Shown piece by piece: positions 34,224 through 44,971 of a stretch of 64,000 nucleotides of DNA. The position numbers and the translations under genes were made by a program. Below the pieces are notes generated by a model that saw nothing but the letters and a program-made list of their open reading frames with translations, searched no databases and was not told the DNA's origin. This DNA is from Lachnospiraceae bacterium. Its GTDB lineage: Bacteria > Bacillota > Clostridia > Lachnospirales > Lachnospiraceae. The stretch covers positions 101,658 through 165,657 of the forward strand of contig QXWW01000007.1 in assembly GCA_009911185.1 (NCBI GenBank), read 5' to 3'. Position 1 is the stretch's first letter; the number at the start of each line of letters is the position of its first letter.

Positions 34224-34270
34224 AAAAAGAGCCGATGATTCGTGAATTGTTCCACAATTTCATCGGCTCT
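34224..34270 (-). terminator. Terminator of the tet(O)-KTR operon
   Basis: On the minus strand AGAGCCGATGA pairs with TCATCGGCTCT across a 24-base internal segment that itself pairs in part (AATTGTGG/CCACAATT-like), followed by TTTTTG. It starts six bases past the KTR stop. Confidence 0.85.
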
Positions 34271-34275
34271 GCGTC

Positions 34276-34446
34276 TTAAGCGTCTGGCTCTTTGATGACA
34301 GTTATCTTCAAGTTGTCAACTTTAATCAATCTTTCTTGTCTGCATTTTGGACAATAAAGGGGATAATTCTCCAAAACAGTGTCCTTCCTAATTTTATTAC
34401 GGGTTTTGCTCCCACAAACAGGACACAATATCCATTCGCATTTCAT
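34276..34446 (-). CDS. Cysteine-rich KTR-domain protein
   Basis: A 56-residue zinc-ribbon-like protein: MKCEWILCPVCGSKTRNKIR, then YCPKCRQERL. Two CxxC pairs should bind one zinc, and CGSKTR is the signature of the Cys_rich_KTR family, often encoded just after resistance or exporter genes in clostridial elements. An ATG three bases upstream is also possible. It lies between tet(O) and the terminator. A decayed copy of the same gene is at 62018-62064 beside the MATE/PadR cargo. The function is not known. Confidence 0.88.
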   Translation of the reverse strand: MKCEWILCPVCGSKTRNKIRKDTVLENYPLYCPKCRQERLIKVDNLKITVIKEPDA

Positions 34447-34500
34447 CATAATTAGTCTCTAATCCTTTCAAATCTCATTTTATATGACTTTTGCAAGCTG

Positions 34501-36420
34501 TTAAGCTAACTTGTGGAACATATGCCGAACCTTATCTATACGGCTATTCGGGCGGCGGGGTTGGCAAATAAATTTACCAATAGCTGTCTGGTATCCTTTT
34601 AACTCTGTCAAACAGACTCCCTGCCCATTTGTGAAATAAGTTAAATCGTTCCTGTATTCTTGAATACATCTGGCAGGGATTTCTCCTTTCAGAATGACCT
34701 CGTCATTCTTTATCTGAGTACTTACAATATCTGCACAATACCTTGGAGCATCATGATACGCCCGTGAGAGATATTCCTGCGGTGCATAAATTTCAAAGTG
34801 GAGATATGGCTCTAATAGTTCTGTCCCTGCTTTTTTTAAAGCCTGCTCCAATACGATAGGGGAAAGCAGCCGAAAGTCTGCGGGGGTACTTACAGGACTA
34901 TAATACAATCCATATTCAAAACAGATTTTACAGTCTGTCACTTTCCATCCATACAGCCCCTGCTCGCAGCCATAAAGAACCCCCTCCATAACCGCATTTT
35001 GGAACGATTGGTTTAAATATCCAAGTGAAACTCTGCTTTCATACTGCACTCCGCTTCCAATAGGGAGCGGCTCTATGGACAACCCGACAGAAGCCCAGAA
35101 AGGATTTGGCGGGACTTCTATGTGGATGGTATATTCTGCTTTTCTAAGCGGTCTCTCCATATATATAACAGTAGGCTCTTTTATTTCTGCCTCCACATGA
35201 TATTTTTCCTCAAGGATGGCACAAATGACTTCCATCTGCACATTCCCCAAAAAAGAAAGTATAATCTCATGCGTTGTAGTATCCACATAATATTTTAAAA
35301 GAGGGTCGCCATCTGAAATTTCTGTAAGTGCCCCAAGCAATATTTCCCGCTGTTCAGATTTCTTTACTGCAATCGTTGTTTGGAGCATAGGGAGAGGATT
35401 TTCAATAAATTTTCTCTGCGGCAACAGCATTTCGTTCCCCAAAATACTGTTTAGCTGCAAAACATCATTTGGTAAAATTACAATATCACCAGAGCAGGCT
35501 GTATCGGATGAATATAATTCACCGTTTGTCGGAACACACATCTCTGTGATTTTTATTTTCTCTTTTTCAGATATTCTAATAACATCCCTCAAATGCAATG
35601 TTCCGCTATATATACGCACATAAACAAAACGCCGCCTTTTCTCTGAATATTCAATCTTAAAAACCTGCCCGCATAGTTCAGATTGACCTTCAGGCGTTGA
35701 TGAATAAAATTTACTGGCAATCACTTCTATAAGCTGCCGAATCCCCAGATTGTTTTTAGCGCTTCCGTGATAAACGGGAAATAACGTTCCGTTTTGGAAT
35801 CTCCTGTTTTCTTCCTGTTCCAGTTCTGACATTTTAAACGGTTTCCCTGACATATATTTCTCTAATAGTTCATCGTTTCCCATAATTACCGTATCCCACT
35901 GTTCCATATCGTCATTGTCTGTTACATTTATATGGGGATGCTGCCCAACCTTTTGCTTCACTATAATTTCCGAAGAAAGCTTTGCTTTCATTTCTCGATA
36001 TACCATTGGCAAATCAATCCCCTCTTGGTCAATTTTATTGATGAAAAAAATTGTCGGAATCTTCATTGTCTGTAGTGCATGAAACAGTATACGGGTCTGT
36101 GCCTGTATGCCATCCTTTGCAGAAACTAATAATACTGCTCCGTCTAATACGGATAAAGAACGGTATACTTCCGCCAAAAAATCCATATGGCCTGGCGTAT
36201 CTATAATGTTGACTTTTACATCCTCCCACTGAAAAGATGTCACTGCTGTCTGGATAGTGATTCCCCTTTGACGCTCCAAATTCATTGTATCTGTCCTTGT
36301 TGTGCCTTTATCTACGCTCCCTGGTTCTGCAATTGCACCACTGGTATACAATAAACTCTCCGTTAATGTTGTCTTTCCTGCGTCAACGTGAGCCAGAATG
36401 CCTAAGTTAATTATTTTCAT
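34501..36420 (-). CDS. tet(O): Ribosomal protection protein Tet(O), tetracycline resistance
   Basis: A 639-residue EF-G-like GTPase that removes tetracycline from the ribosome. G1 [13 protein letters not shown] is near residue 10, G3 DTPGHMDF near 75 and G4 NKID near 128. The sequence agrees with Tet(O) as I remember it nearly throughout, including the C-terminus [19 protein letters not shown], and not with Tet(W) or Tet(M). Full length, no lesion. AGGAGGAAAATCAC precedes the start, and expression should be controlled by the leader and attenuator at 36452-36729. It is the accessory gene of the nested IME. Confidence 0.97.
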   Translation of the reverse strand: MKIINLGILAHVDAGKTTLTESLLYTSGAIAEPGSVDKGTTRTDTMNLERQRGITIQTAVTSFQWEDVKVNIIDTPGHMDFLAEVYRSLSVLDGAVLLVSAKDGIQAQTRILFHALQTMKIPTIFFINKIDQEGIDLPMVYREMKAKLSSEIIVKQKVGQHPHINVTDNDDMEQWDTVIMGNDELLEKYMSGKPFKMSELEQEENRRFQNGTLFPVYHGSAKNNLGIRQLIEVIASKFYSSTPEGQSELCGQVFKIEYSEKRRRFVYVRIYSGTLHLRDVIRISEKEKIKITEMCVPTNGELYSSDTACSGDIVILPNDVLQLNSILGNEMLLPQRKFIENPLPMLQTTIAVKKSEQREILLGALTEISDGDPLLKYYVDTTTHEIILSFLGNVQMEVICAILEEKYHVEAEIKEPTVIYMERPLRKAEYTIHIEVPPNPFWASVGLSIEPLPIGSGVQYESRVSLGYLNQSFQNAVMEGVLYGCEQGLYGWKVTDCKICFEYGLYYSPVSTPADFRLLSPIVLEQALKKAGTELLEPYLHFEIYAPQEYLSRAYHDAPRYCADIVSTQIKNDEVILKGEIPARCIQEYRNDLTYFTNGQGVCLTELKGYQTAIGKFICQPRRPNSRIDKVRHMFHKLA

Positions 36421-36451
36421 GTGATTTTCCTCCTATCAACACCCAAAAAAG

Positions 36452-36491
36452 GGCATAAAAATACCCAGTGATAAATACTCCTATCACTGGG
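36452..36491 (-). terminator. Attenuator hairpin upstream of tet(O)
   Basis: On the minus strand CCCAGTGATA pairs with TATCACTGGG and is followed by TATTTTTATG, 45 bases before the tet(O) start. An earlier stem GCCC-GAAAACA/TGTTTTGGGGC (about 36508-36536) could be the alternative fold. Confidence 0.8.
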
Positions 36492-36644
36492 TAAATAACT
36501 CCAATAGCCCCAAAACACTTATATGTTTTCGGGCATATAAAATTACATGATAAAAGCATTCTTAAACTGGGTACAAAAAACCAAGCCCCATATTAAAAGT
36601 GAAACGGGACTGCTACTTTTTGTTCCCACTATCAAATTGACAGT

Positions 36645-36668
36645 TTATTTAAGAATACCTTGCCGCAT
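36645..36668 (-). CDS. tet(O) leader peptide, 7 codons
   Basis: MRQGILK followed by TAA, with AAGGAG eight bases before the ATG and about 25 bases from the likely transcription start. A translated mini-ORF upstream of an attenuator is the usual arrangement for control of ribosomal protection genes. A second possible leader ORF of 50 codons (36407-36559) overlaps the attenuator but lacks a good ribosome binding site. Confidence 0.6.
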   Translation of the reverse strand: MRQGILK

Positions 36669-36700
36669 ATTTATTAACTCCTTGTATAATACTGAATCTA

Positions 36701-36729
36701 ATTATATTCCTTAACCCTTTATTTGTCAA
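36701..36729 (-). promoter_or_regulatory. tet(O) promoter
   Basis: A perfect consensus pair on the minus strand: TTGACA (36724-36729) and TATAAT (36701-36706), 17 bases apart. The transcript would begin near 36694 and pass through the 7-codon leader and the attenuator. Confidence 0.9.
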
Positions 36730-36838
36730 GCTGACAAACTAAAGCAGAAAAAGCGGCAGGATTTCCCCCTGCCACTAATCATCTGTTTATGCAAAAATAA
36801 TTTCCTTTTCCACAATCTCCCTCGCACAAGCCCTTATG

Positions 36839-37156
36839 TTATTGAGGCATCCTGTCCATTCTAAGGCGTTTTCTGCCTTTAGCCGTTATGCCCTGTGCCT
36901 GTTTCATACCCTCTATGAGCCTTTCAAAGCGTTCCTGTGCCTGTCTGTTGATGTCGGCAAGGTAGGCGTTTAGCCTGCCGCTTGTAAGAAGATTGGCGTA
37001 TGTAACTTTACAGTACTGTTTTAGATAATCTAAATGCCGTTGCCCCCAGATGCCTATTGCCTGTTCTTCTTCGGCGGGTACAGTTAAGCACGGTATCAAA
37101 TAATCCCCTTGCCTTTCGTATTTGCCGCCCAGTTCCTCAAATAATGATTTTGCCAT
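36839..37156 (-). CDS. TnpV-family protein of the IME
   Basis: A 105-residue protein with the family core YERQGDYLIPCLTVP, then YLKQYCKVTYANLLTSGRLN and a helical, basic tail. TnpV proteins are typical passengers of Tn4451-like and related mobile elements; their role is not established. GGAGG stands before the ATG. It is the first gene inside the IME from the 37.2-kb end, so in the circular form it would follow the recombinase gene directly. A homologue is overprinted on the SNF2 gene at 43514-43870. Confidence 0.85.
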   Translation of the reverse strand: MAKSLFEELGGKYERQGDYLIPCLTVPAEEEQAIGIWGQRHLDYLKQYCKVTYANLLTSGRLNAYLADINRQAQERFERLIEGMKQAQGITAKGRKRLRMDRMPQ

Positions 37157-37185
37157 TGTCTGTTACCTCCACATTCTTTTTTATT

Positions 37186-37214
37186 TTGAATGTCCGCAAA
37201 ATCCGTCCTACATC
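37186..37214. other. IME attachment junction beside tnpV
   Basis: ATC (37212-37214) is the core; TTGAATGTCCGCAAAAT at 37186-37202 is the matching inverted repeat arm. A further inverted pair ACATTC (37171-37176) and GAATGT (37188-37193) lies just before tnpV and may be an operator or recombinase site. Confidence 0.85.
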
Positions 37215-40200
37215 TCTCGGACGCCACGGGCAGTCTAAATCGTGGCTGGCAATGATTAAATTCTGGACGTTTGTGCCTGCGCCCATCTTAAATGTGCTGC
37301 CCATTAAGATGCGCACGGCTCCCCTGCGTACCTTTGAAAATAATTCTTTTTTCTTCACCTCCGTGTTGGCGTCATGGATAAATTCTATCTCCTGCGGCGG
37401 GATTCCCTTTGCAATCAGCTTATCCCGCACGTCATTGTAGACGCTGAATGTCCCGTCATTCTTCGGTGTGGACAAATCGCAGAACAATAACTGTGTTAAT
37501 TTCTGCTCCTTCCCCTCCTCCCAGAAGCGGTAGACTTCATTGACGCAGGCGTTGACTTTGCTCTCCGGCTCGTCCGGCAGCATTTCATTCGTAAGCCGCT
37601 GGTCTAACGCCAGCTTGCGCCCGTCATTGGTAATCAGCAGCATGTTGTCCTGCATGGGGTTCACCATGCCGTTTCGCACACGCTCCGCCCGCTCCCCCAA
37701 CGTCTGCACCATGTCTTTCTGTATCTCGCTCGGCTTCACCGCCACGACCTTGTATTCTGCCTCCGGCACGGGCAGGTTCAGCATGTCGGCGGTCTGGATG
37801 TCCGCCACTTCCCGGAACATCATCATTAGCTCCGGCAGGTTGTAGAACTTCGCAAACCTCGTTTTCATCCGGTAGCCGCTGCCCTCCGGTGCAAGTTCTA
37901 TGGCAGAAACGGTTTCCCCGAAGGTGGACGCCCATGCGTCGAAATGCTGCAAATGGTTCCTTACAAGGGTATTGTACTGCAAATACCTCTGCATGGTGTA
38001 AAGCTCCACCATTGAGTTGCTCACGGGGGTTCCGGTGGCAAATATCACGCCTTTCCCGCCCGTTATCCCATCAAGGTAGCGGCACTTCATGAACATATCG
38101 GATGATTTCTGCGCCTCCGTCTGTGCAATGCCGCCCACGTTCCTCATTTTTGTGTAAAGGTAAAGGTTCTTATAGCCGTCCGCCTCGTCCACGAACAGGC
38201 GGTCAACGCCCAGCTCCTCAAAGAATACGACGTCATCTTTCCGGCTCTGGTCGTTGAGTTTTGACAGTTTCGTTTGCAGGGATTTCTTTGATTTCTCCAT
38301 CTGCTTGATGGTGAACCTGCTCCCTCCGTTGCGCTTCGCCTCCGCAATCCCGTCTATGATTTCCTCAATCTGCTCCTCCAGCATATGCTGCTGCCTCTCT
38401 ATACTCAACGGGATTTTCTCGAACTGAGAATGTCCGATAATCACTGCGTCAATGTCGCTGGTCGCAATCCTCGCACAGAATTTCTTCCGGTTCTTGGTTT
38501 CAAAATCCTTTTTGGTAGCCACAAGCAGGTTGGCGGCAGGGTAAAGCTGGAGCCACTCGGCGGCAAACTGCTCTATGATGTGGTTCGGCACGACGATCAT
38601 GGATTTGTTGCAAAGCCCTAACCGCTTGCACTCCATCGCCGCCGCAACCATCGTATAGGTCTTTCCAGCCCCCACCACATAGGCAAGCAGGCTGTTTCCC
38701 CCATAAATAATGCGGGCAGCCCCGTTTTTCTGGTGCTGCCTTAACTTGATTTCCGGGTTCATGCCATAGAAATTTAAGTGGCTCCCGTCATATTCCCTCG
38801 GTCGGATGGCGTTGAAATTCTCATTGTAAAACGCCGTCAGCCTCTGCCTGCGCTCCGGGTTCTGCCAGATCCAGTCCTGGAACGCCTGCTTGATTAAGTC
38901 CTGCTTTCCCTGCGCTATGGCGGTTTCCTCTTTGTTCAGGACTGCCTTTTTCTTCCCGTCCTCGGTGGGGATATAGTCATAGACACGGGTGTCCCGCAGG
39001 TTTAACGTATCTTCGATAATCTTATAAGCATTTACACGGTGCGTCCCGTATGCGTTGTTTGCCTTCGGGTTCCCCTTGTCATTGCTCTTTCCCTCGATGT
39101 TCCATTCCCCGGTGAACTTGGAGAAATGGATTTTGATATTCCATCGGTTATAGTTTGGCGTATCCAGCAGCTGGAACATAAATTCCGACACGTCGCTGAT
39201 GGGAATCCATGTGGCTCCTAACCGCACGCTGATTTCCGATGCGGTCAAGTCCTTCGGCTGTACCTTTTCCAATGCCTCCACGTTGCTTTGATAAACCCCG
39301 GACGCCTGTGCCGCCAGCTTCGCTTCCTTCAGCTTCTCCCGGACATTGCCGGATAAATACTCATCTTCCGAAACAAACTTTGGCTCCCCTCCCGCCACGT
39401 CCGGCAGGCGGAAAATCACGCCGGACAGTTCCTGCTCGATTTCCTCTGCGCTTTTCCCTGTCAGGGAACACATATAATCCATATCCACTCTGGCTTTCTC
39501 GGACAGGGATAACGACAACGCTTCGCTGGCTGTGTCCACCTTTGTTACCGCCTGATGCGGCTTGATGGTGCGCTTATGGAACATATCGGCTTTCCGTGCG
39601 TGTACGCCGTCCTCCGCCACAATCTCCAAAGAGCAGAGCAGCGGGTAGCTGTTATCGTCCGAAAAGACCATGCTGTTCGCCCTGGCATTCAGTATCCCGT
39701 ACTTCTTCTGGAACGTGTCATACAGATGGTTTAGCTTCCTCTGTTGCCCCTCAATGACCGTATCGGCATACCCCTCCGTCTGGTACGCAATCAGCTCCCG
39801 CACGCAGTCACGGATGGCAACCATGCCTTTCACACGGTTTGCGCCAGTCACGGACAGATCCACGGGCTTCATGCGGCTGTTCTCCCGGTAGTAGATTTTC
39901 CCGTCAGAAACGGTAAAGGAGAAATTGGCAACGGACGGATCGGCGGGAATCGAATTATCTTCTTCCTCCACCAGTTCGTCCGTTTCCTGTTCCGCAATCT
40001 CCGCCTGAATGTTTTCCACCGCCCCCGCAAGCAGGGTTTCAAGGCTGGCGTCCTCATACGGTCGGCAGGTGCTGTCCATGCCATATTTCGTACTCTCCAT
40101 CACCATCTCGCCCAAAACCATCTCCGGGTGTTCCACAAAATAGCGGTTCTGCGTAATGCCGTTCTCATCGGTGTCAAGGTATAGCCAGTCCGGTTCCGTT

Positions 40201-43200
40201 TCCACCATGCGGTCACGCTTCTGCAAAAATAAAATATCAGAAGTAACCTCCGTCCCCGCATTTTTCTTGAACGTGTCATTTGGCAGGCGTATTGCCCCTA
40301 AAAGCTCCGCCCGCTGTGCGATATATTTCCGTATCGCCGGGTTCTTCTTGTCCATCGTACCCGATGACGTGATAAATGCAATCACGCCGCCCGGTCTGAC
40401 TTTATCCAGTGTTTTCGCAAAAAAGTAATCATGCACAAGGAAGTTGTGCCTGTCATACCGCTTGTCGGATAATTTAAACTGCCCGAAGGGGACGTTGCCG
40501 ATTGCCACGTCAAAAAAGCTGTCCGGCAGCTCTGCTTCCTCATACCCCTGCACGGCAACTGTGGAGTTCTGGTAAAGCTGCTGCGCAATCCTGCCCGATA
40601 TGCTGTCAATCTCTACCCCGTATATTTTGCAGTCCGATAAGCCCTCCGACTTCATGCCTATGAAGTTTCCCACCGCACAGGACGGCTCTAAGATGTTGCC
40701 GGATTTCAGCCCCATGTTCTCCAAAGCCTGATACATGGCACGGATGACAACGGGCGGCGTGTAAAATGCGGTCAAAGTTGACTGCCTTGCGGCGGCGTAT
40801 TCCTCCGGCGTCAATACGGTTTTCAGTTCCAGGTACTCATATCCCCATGCGGATTTCGTTTCATCAAATGCGTCCGACAAGCCGCCCCAACCGACATACT
40901 TTGATAAGATTTCCTGCTCGTCCGGCGTTGCGTACCTGTCCTCGTCCTCGCACTTCTTTAATAATTGGATAGCGGCAATGTTTGCCCTAAACTTCTCTTT
41001 TGGCGTCCCATAACCCAGCTCGTCATTGGTAATCCGGTACTGGCTCCGCTGCTCCTTTGGGATTTCCGGGTGCAGGTCAAAGCCCCTTATCCTGCCCGCT
41101 GGCTTTTTCTGTTCCCACGCTGGCGCAAGGTCTGCCTGCCCGCTGCTTTCCTTTTCCTGCGTATCCTCCTGCTCCTGAATCAAATCAAAAACAAGCTGGA
41201 TCGGCTCGCTCCGGAACACCGGGAAGCCTGTGCCGCTCTGGAACGTGAGGTCTTTTAAGCTGACGGTTCCGTTTAAAATATCCACACTGTCAACGGAAAA
41301 CCTGCGGTCATCTATCTCAAGCTCCGTGCCGATTGGGCCGTCGCTTTCGGATAGCTGCTTTTCTTCTCTGGTCGGCAGATACCCCTGTTCCCGGATATTT
41401 TTAAACCACTGGCTTGCAAAATCATTTAATTCGCTCTCCAGTGCCTCGTCCACAACGCCGTCTGTCACTACCTGCTCAAAACGGTTCAAGTTGTCCTGCT
41501 GGAATGTCCTTGCATTTAAGGTCTTAGCCTCATGATCGAAAACAAACTCCATGTCCGGATCGGCAAAGGAATCCCCATTCTGCGTGTAATAATGGGAGAT
41601 TGCAATGCGGTTCTCCCCGATGCTTTCCACGGTAAGCGGCATAAAGGACTGCCCCGCTTCAAACGATTTTGATTCCGTTTCCCCACGCAGCACCTCCGGC
41701 GCAAGCTCCATGACCGCACGGTAATTCCTCTGCGCTGCGGTGAGGGTTTCTTTTGGTATTTCCTCTTTCCCTGCATTGGGTGAATCGGTTCCCTGCCCGT
41801 CCTCCGTGGGCAGGGGGGGTGCATTTTTGTTTTCGGCTGGTGGCTCCGGCAATGGCCGTTTGACCTTCAAATGGTCATTTGCCGGGTTTTCACGCAGCTT
41901 ACGGTCAAACTCCTCACGGGGCATATCTTTTGTGAAAAGCGGGTAGGTGAGGTCATGCAATACAACCATGTTGTCGGTGATGGAGAGGATTTCATATTTC
42001 TCCATGCCGATATACACCACGGTTTCCGGCTGAAGGTCATAGGGCGGGTGCATGGCTGGCAGTCCCTGCACTTCCCCGATCAGTCCCGCAAGCTCCTGAT
42101 ACGCTGCCACATCCGGCTCCGTTGCCTGCTGGACGCTGATAAGGTAATCTAAAATCGCCCCAACCTCGTCCGGGTTTAAGAGCTGCTTTTCAATCTGCGC
42201 TATCGTTTCCTGCTCGGATTCCCCCTGCTCCATGTTTGCCTCATACCCTCGCAGGTCGGTTTCCTTATACAGTTCATTGAGCCTTTTTGCAAGGCTTTCC
42301 GGCTCTGCTTTTTCCTCCTCCGGGGGCGTGGGCGGTTCCGGTTCCGGCAGGGCTGGTGTTTCTGTTTCGGCTGGTATGGGGGAAATCAGACTGAATTTCC
42401 CGTCCCGGTAATCCGTAAGGTCACGGTACACCTTCTGCATGAATTTATAACGATTGTCATAATCTGCGGTATTGCTAAGCACCTCCGCCATCACGGTCAA
42501 GATTTCTTCCACACGCTCCGGGATGTCAATCTGCGGTCGGATTGCTTTCACGCCTGCATGGTATTCTGCACCATACGGATAGGGGCGCACCACTTCCTCC
42601 GGCTGTTTCGTATAAAAATGGTAGATTTCGGCAGTAAGGACGCTTTTTTCATACTCTGGCAGGTACTCCATTTCTTTCTCTGTCATATACCGCCCTGCGG
42701 CAATCAGCTCGTCAATGCGTTTGGCAACCTTTCCCCATTTCAGCAGGATTTCCGTTTCATCCTTTGTAATCCGCATACCCTCACTGCTGGCAAGCATATC
42801 AATCCCGGTTCCCGTAATTGCCGGATACGCACCGACAAAGCCATACGCATCTTTGAGATAGTCTGCCTTTTGCTGGTTCGTGCGGTTTTTCAGGAAATAA
42901 ACATAAATGCCGTATTTCCCCGGCTTCACATCGGCGCTGGTCTTGATGACGGTATCAATGATTTCCTGCGAAAAAGAAAAAGCAGAGGTCTTTTCCTCTG
43001 CTAAATCTTCCAATAAGCTAAGCTGCCCTCCCACGGTCGGGAGCGGGTTCATGGTGTCTTTCAGTTCCCCCAAAAGCCGCATGCCCTCAAAATAGCCTGC
43101 GATTTTGCCCCAGTCAAAATAGGACTGCGAAGTGCGGGAAAGATAGCTCCCCTCCCACATATGAAGCACGTTCTGGTAGGTCTTATATCCCACACGCCTG

Positions 43201-44729
43201 CCATCCTCCAGCGTGATTTCTGTCTGCTCATGATTGAATATCCCTTTGATATATTCCGTGCGCTCTTTTTTGTCCTCATGGCTTTCAAAAAACTCCCGGA
43301 TTTCCCCTTTATCCGCTTTCAGATGCGGGGTAGACAAAAGCAGCGATTTGATGTCCTCATCCTTCCCGAAAAAAGGAAAAGAACTGTCCTCGCTGCTTCT
43401 GTCGTGAACCTCTAAATTTTCCGCAGGCTTATTTTCTGTCGGCAAACCACCGTCCGCCTGCGGCTCGGATTCTTGTGCCTCTGGCACTCCTTCCGCCTGC
43501 GGCTCTTGGGATGTTATGCGTAAACCAGTTCGCTCATCACGATTTCCTCCGCCGCCTGCCGGATGTTGTTCATCATCGAAAGCCACAACATCTGGTCTTT
43601 GGCTTTCAGTTCCTCCGTCACCTCCTGCGACTTCGCCATCTCCGCCACGATCTGCTCCATCCTGCCCTGCGCTTCCTCCTGCGTTTCCTTCAGGTGCTGG
43701 TTCAGCTTCCCTTGCGTCAGCAGGCTTAGGAATATCCCGTAATGCTGCTCCTTCAGGTAATTCCGGCGCAGTGAGCCGTACTTCCCAAGGTGTACTTCCG
43801 GTTCGTCCGGCACGGTGAGGTTCGGCAGAAGGTAATCGCCCTGCCTGCTGTATGCTATCTCTCTCATCATCAAAACTCCTTTCCGAAGTGCTGTTTTTTT
43901 CTTTTCCGCTTTCATTATACCTGCCTGCATTTCCCCCGGCAAATGTGCGTTCCCTTCTTTTTTCCTCTTTTTGCAGTTTTAGGATGGTATCAGATATTTC
44001 CCCCAACGCCATTTCCGCCACGTCGCTGGTGGCTGTGCCGAACAGGTTCACAAGCTCCGGCGTGTTGAAATCCGTGACGCCCCGGAAATCATCTGTATCC
44101 AGATAGGTTCCCGTATCTATGCCGCACCGCACCATTACCATGTAGGCAATGCTGCTTGACAGCAGGCTCTTTGCCTGCACTTCCACGCTGTATTCGTCCA
44201 GTTCCTCTAAAAAGCTGTCCCTGCGGTAATCTAAAATATCCTTTAAATAATCTGCAAGATTGTCATCCGCAGCATTTCCCGCCGCCTCCAGTATGGTTCC
44301 TGCAAAGTCTAAGTTTTCCCCGGACACGCCAAAGGCATTTGCAAGGGTTTCCTGCACATCCTGCCTGTACTTCTCCCCTACCTCCCACAAAGGCACGGGG
44401 CGCATCAGACGGCGGTAGCGTCCCTCCTGCGTGTCGGAAATGTCAAAGTAGTGCTTTAAACGCATGGTTTTCGCACCCTTGTCAATGACCGCAATCCCTT
44501 TGGAATCCCGCTTTACCCAACGCCCGAACTTCCTGTTCCAGTCCTCCATCTGTAAAACAGCGGTGGCGTCTGGACGCTGCACATGGACTAACAACTGCTC
44601 GTCAAAGGGCAGGCGGTAATTGCGGCAGGCGGAGCTTAAAAAAGCCATCCAGTTTTCCGGCGTTGCGGTCACTTCCTTTACCGCTTCCGCATACAGCTCC
44701 GTGATAATGTCAAATCTCTTTTTTGCCAA
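37212..44729 (-). pseudogene. N-terminal part of the ICE SNF2 helicase/DNA methylase, interrupted by the IME
   Basis: The 5' part (about 2,506 codons) of a giant LtrC/BigY-like protein. Domains in order: an ArdC/LtrC-like N-terminus (LPFDEQLLVHVQRPDATAVL), a Gly/Glu-rich disordered linker (about 300-430), a central region with YodL-like segments, an N6-adenine methylase-like domain (TAFYTPPVVIRAM near 1325, EPSCAVGNFIG, and NVPFG in place of NPPY), then an SNF2 motor with GAGKTYT near 2020 and FVDEADGYKN near 2180. The frame ends RPRD at the junction, just before motif VI; read-through adds about 23 IME-coded residues to 37137. The start is TTG at 44729. The truncated protein lacks motif VI and should not work as a helicase. 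Confidence 0.93.
43514..43870 (-). CDS. TnpV-family protein overprinted on the SNF2 linker
   Basis: A 118-residue protein in a different frame of the same strand, wholly inside the SNF2 gene. Its core YSRQGDYLLPNLTVPDEPE, then NYLKEQHYGIFLSLLTQGKL matches the IME TnpV at 36839-37156 (Y.RQGDYL.P.LTVP, YLK, LLT.G.LN). AAAGGAGTTTTG leads into tandem ATGs at 43870 and 43867; an upstream reading to 43942 is less likely. The overlapped SNF2 segment (about residues 287-405) is low-complexity, rich in Gly, Glu, Asp and Pro, as expected where a second frame imposes its codon choice. Function is unknown. Confidence 0.82.
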   Translation of the reverse strand: MMREIAYSRQGDYLLPNLTVPDEPEVHLGKYGSLRRNYLKEQHYGIFLSLLTQGKLNQHLKETQEEAQGRMEQIVAEMAKSQEVTEELKAKDQMLWLSMMNNIRQAAEEIVMSELVYA

Positions 44730-44752
44730 TGTGTCTGCACCTGCCTTTCCCG

Positions 44753-44962
44753 CTATACTTCTCCGCCGCCTAAAAACGTAATGACTTTGTTTGCCTTCAC
44801 CGCTTTCTGAATCCCGTTTATCATCACAATCTCCGCCACGGAAATATTCGGCAGTGCCAGAATGTCGTCCATCGTCATGGCAAGGATTGCCTTTTCATCG
44901 CTAAATCCCGCCTCCATCAGCTTTGAGAGGGAGCGGACATATTTGCTGTTTATCTGCGCCAT
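44753..44962 (-). CDS. Small ICE protein with helical repeat, unknown function
   Basis: A 69-residue soluble protein (MAQINSKYVRSLSKLMEAGF, then SDEKAILAMTMDDILALPNI). The DDILALPNISVAEI stretch resembles a helix-hairpin-helix DNA-binding turn, but this is weak. It lies directly upstream of the SNF2 gene (23 bases) in the same operon and is preceded by GGTAGG. No family is certain. Confidence 0.65.
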   Translation of the reverse strand: MAQINSKYVRSLSKLMEAGFSDEKAILAMTMDDILALPNISVAEIVMINGIQKAVKANKVITFLGGGEV

Positions 44963-44971
44963 AAGAACTAC

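Larger units (their letters stand above)
26270..37214. mobile_element. 10.9-kb integrative mobilizable element carrying tet(O), nested in the ICE
   Basis: The ends are defined by the split SNF2 gene. The only shared bases at the two junctions are ATC (GAT on the coding strand) at 26270-26272 and 37212-37214, and removing the DNA between restores the helicase frame exactly. About ten bases inside each core lie terminal inverted repeats: TTTTTTGCGGACAGTTCAA at 26282-26300 and TTGAATGTCCGCAAAAT at 37186-37202. A GA core and such repeats fit TnpX/TndX-type large serine recombinases. Contents, reading from 37.2 kb down: TnpV, tet(O), KTR protein, three sigma-like regulators, RepA-like ATPase, oriT/iterons, MobV, orphan ParB, YdbC-like protein, a small protein, recombinase. 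It has no secretion genes, so it should depend on an ICE for transfer. Confidence 0.93.

Noticed and set aside
34501..36420. Mosaic tet(O/W) or tet(O/32/O) gene
   Set aside because: By recall the residues follow Tet(O) throughout, including regions where Tet(W) differs strongly; a nucleotide alignment would be needed to exclude short mosaic segments.
36407..36559. 50-codon ORF overlapping the tet(O) start as a real protein gene
   Set aside because: It lacks a clear ribosome binding site and spans the attenuator; it is mentioned only as a possible leader.
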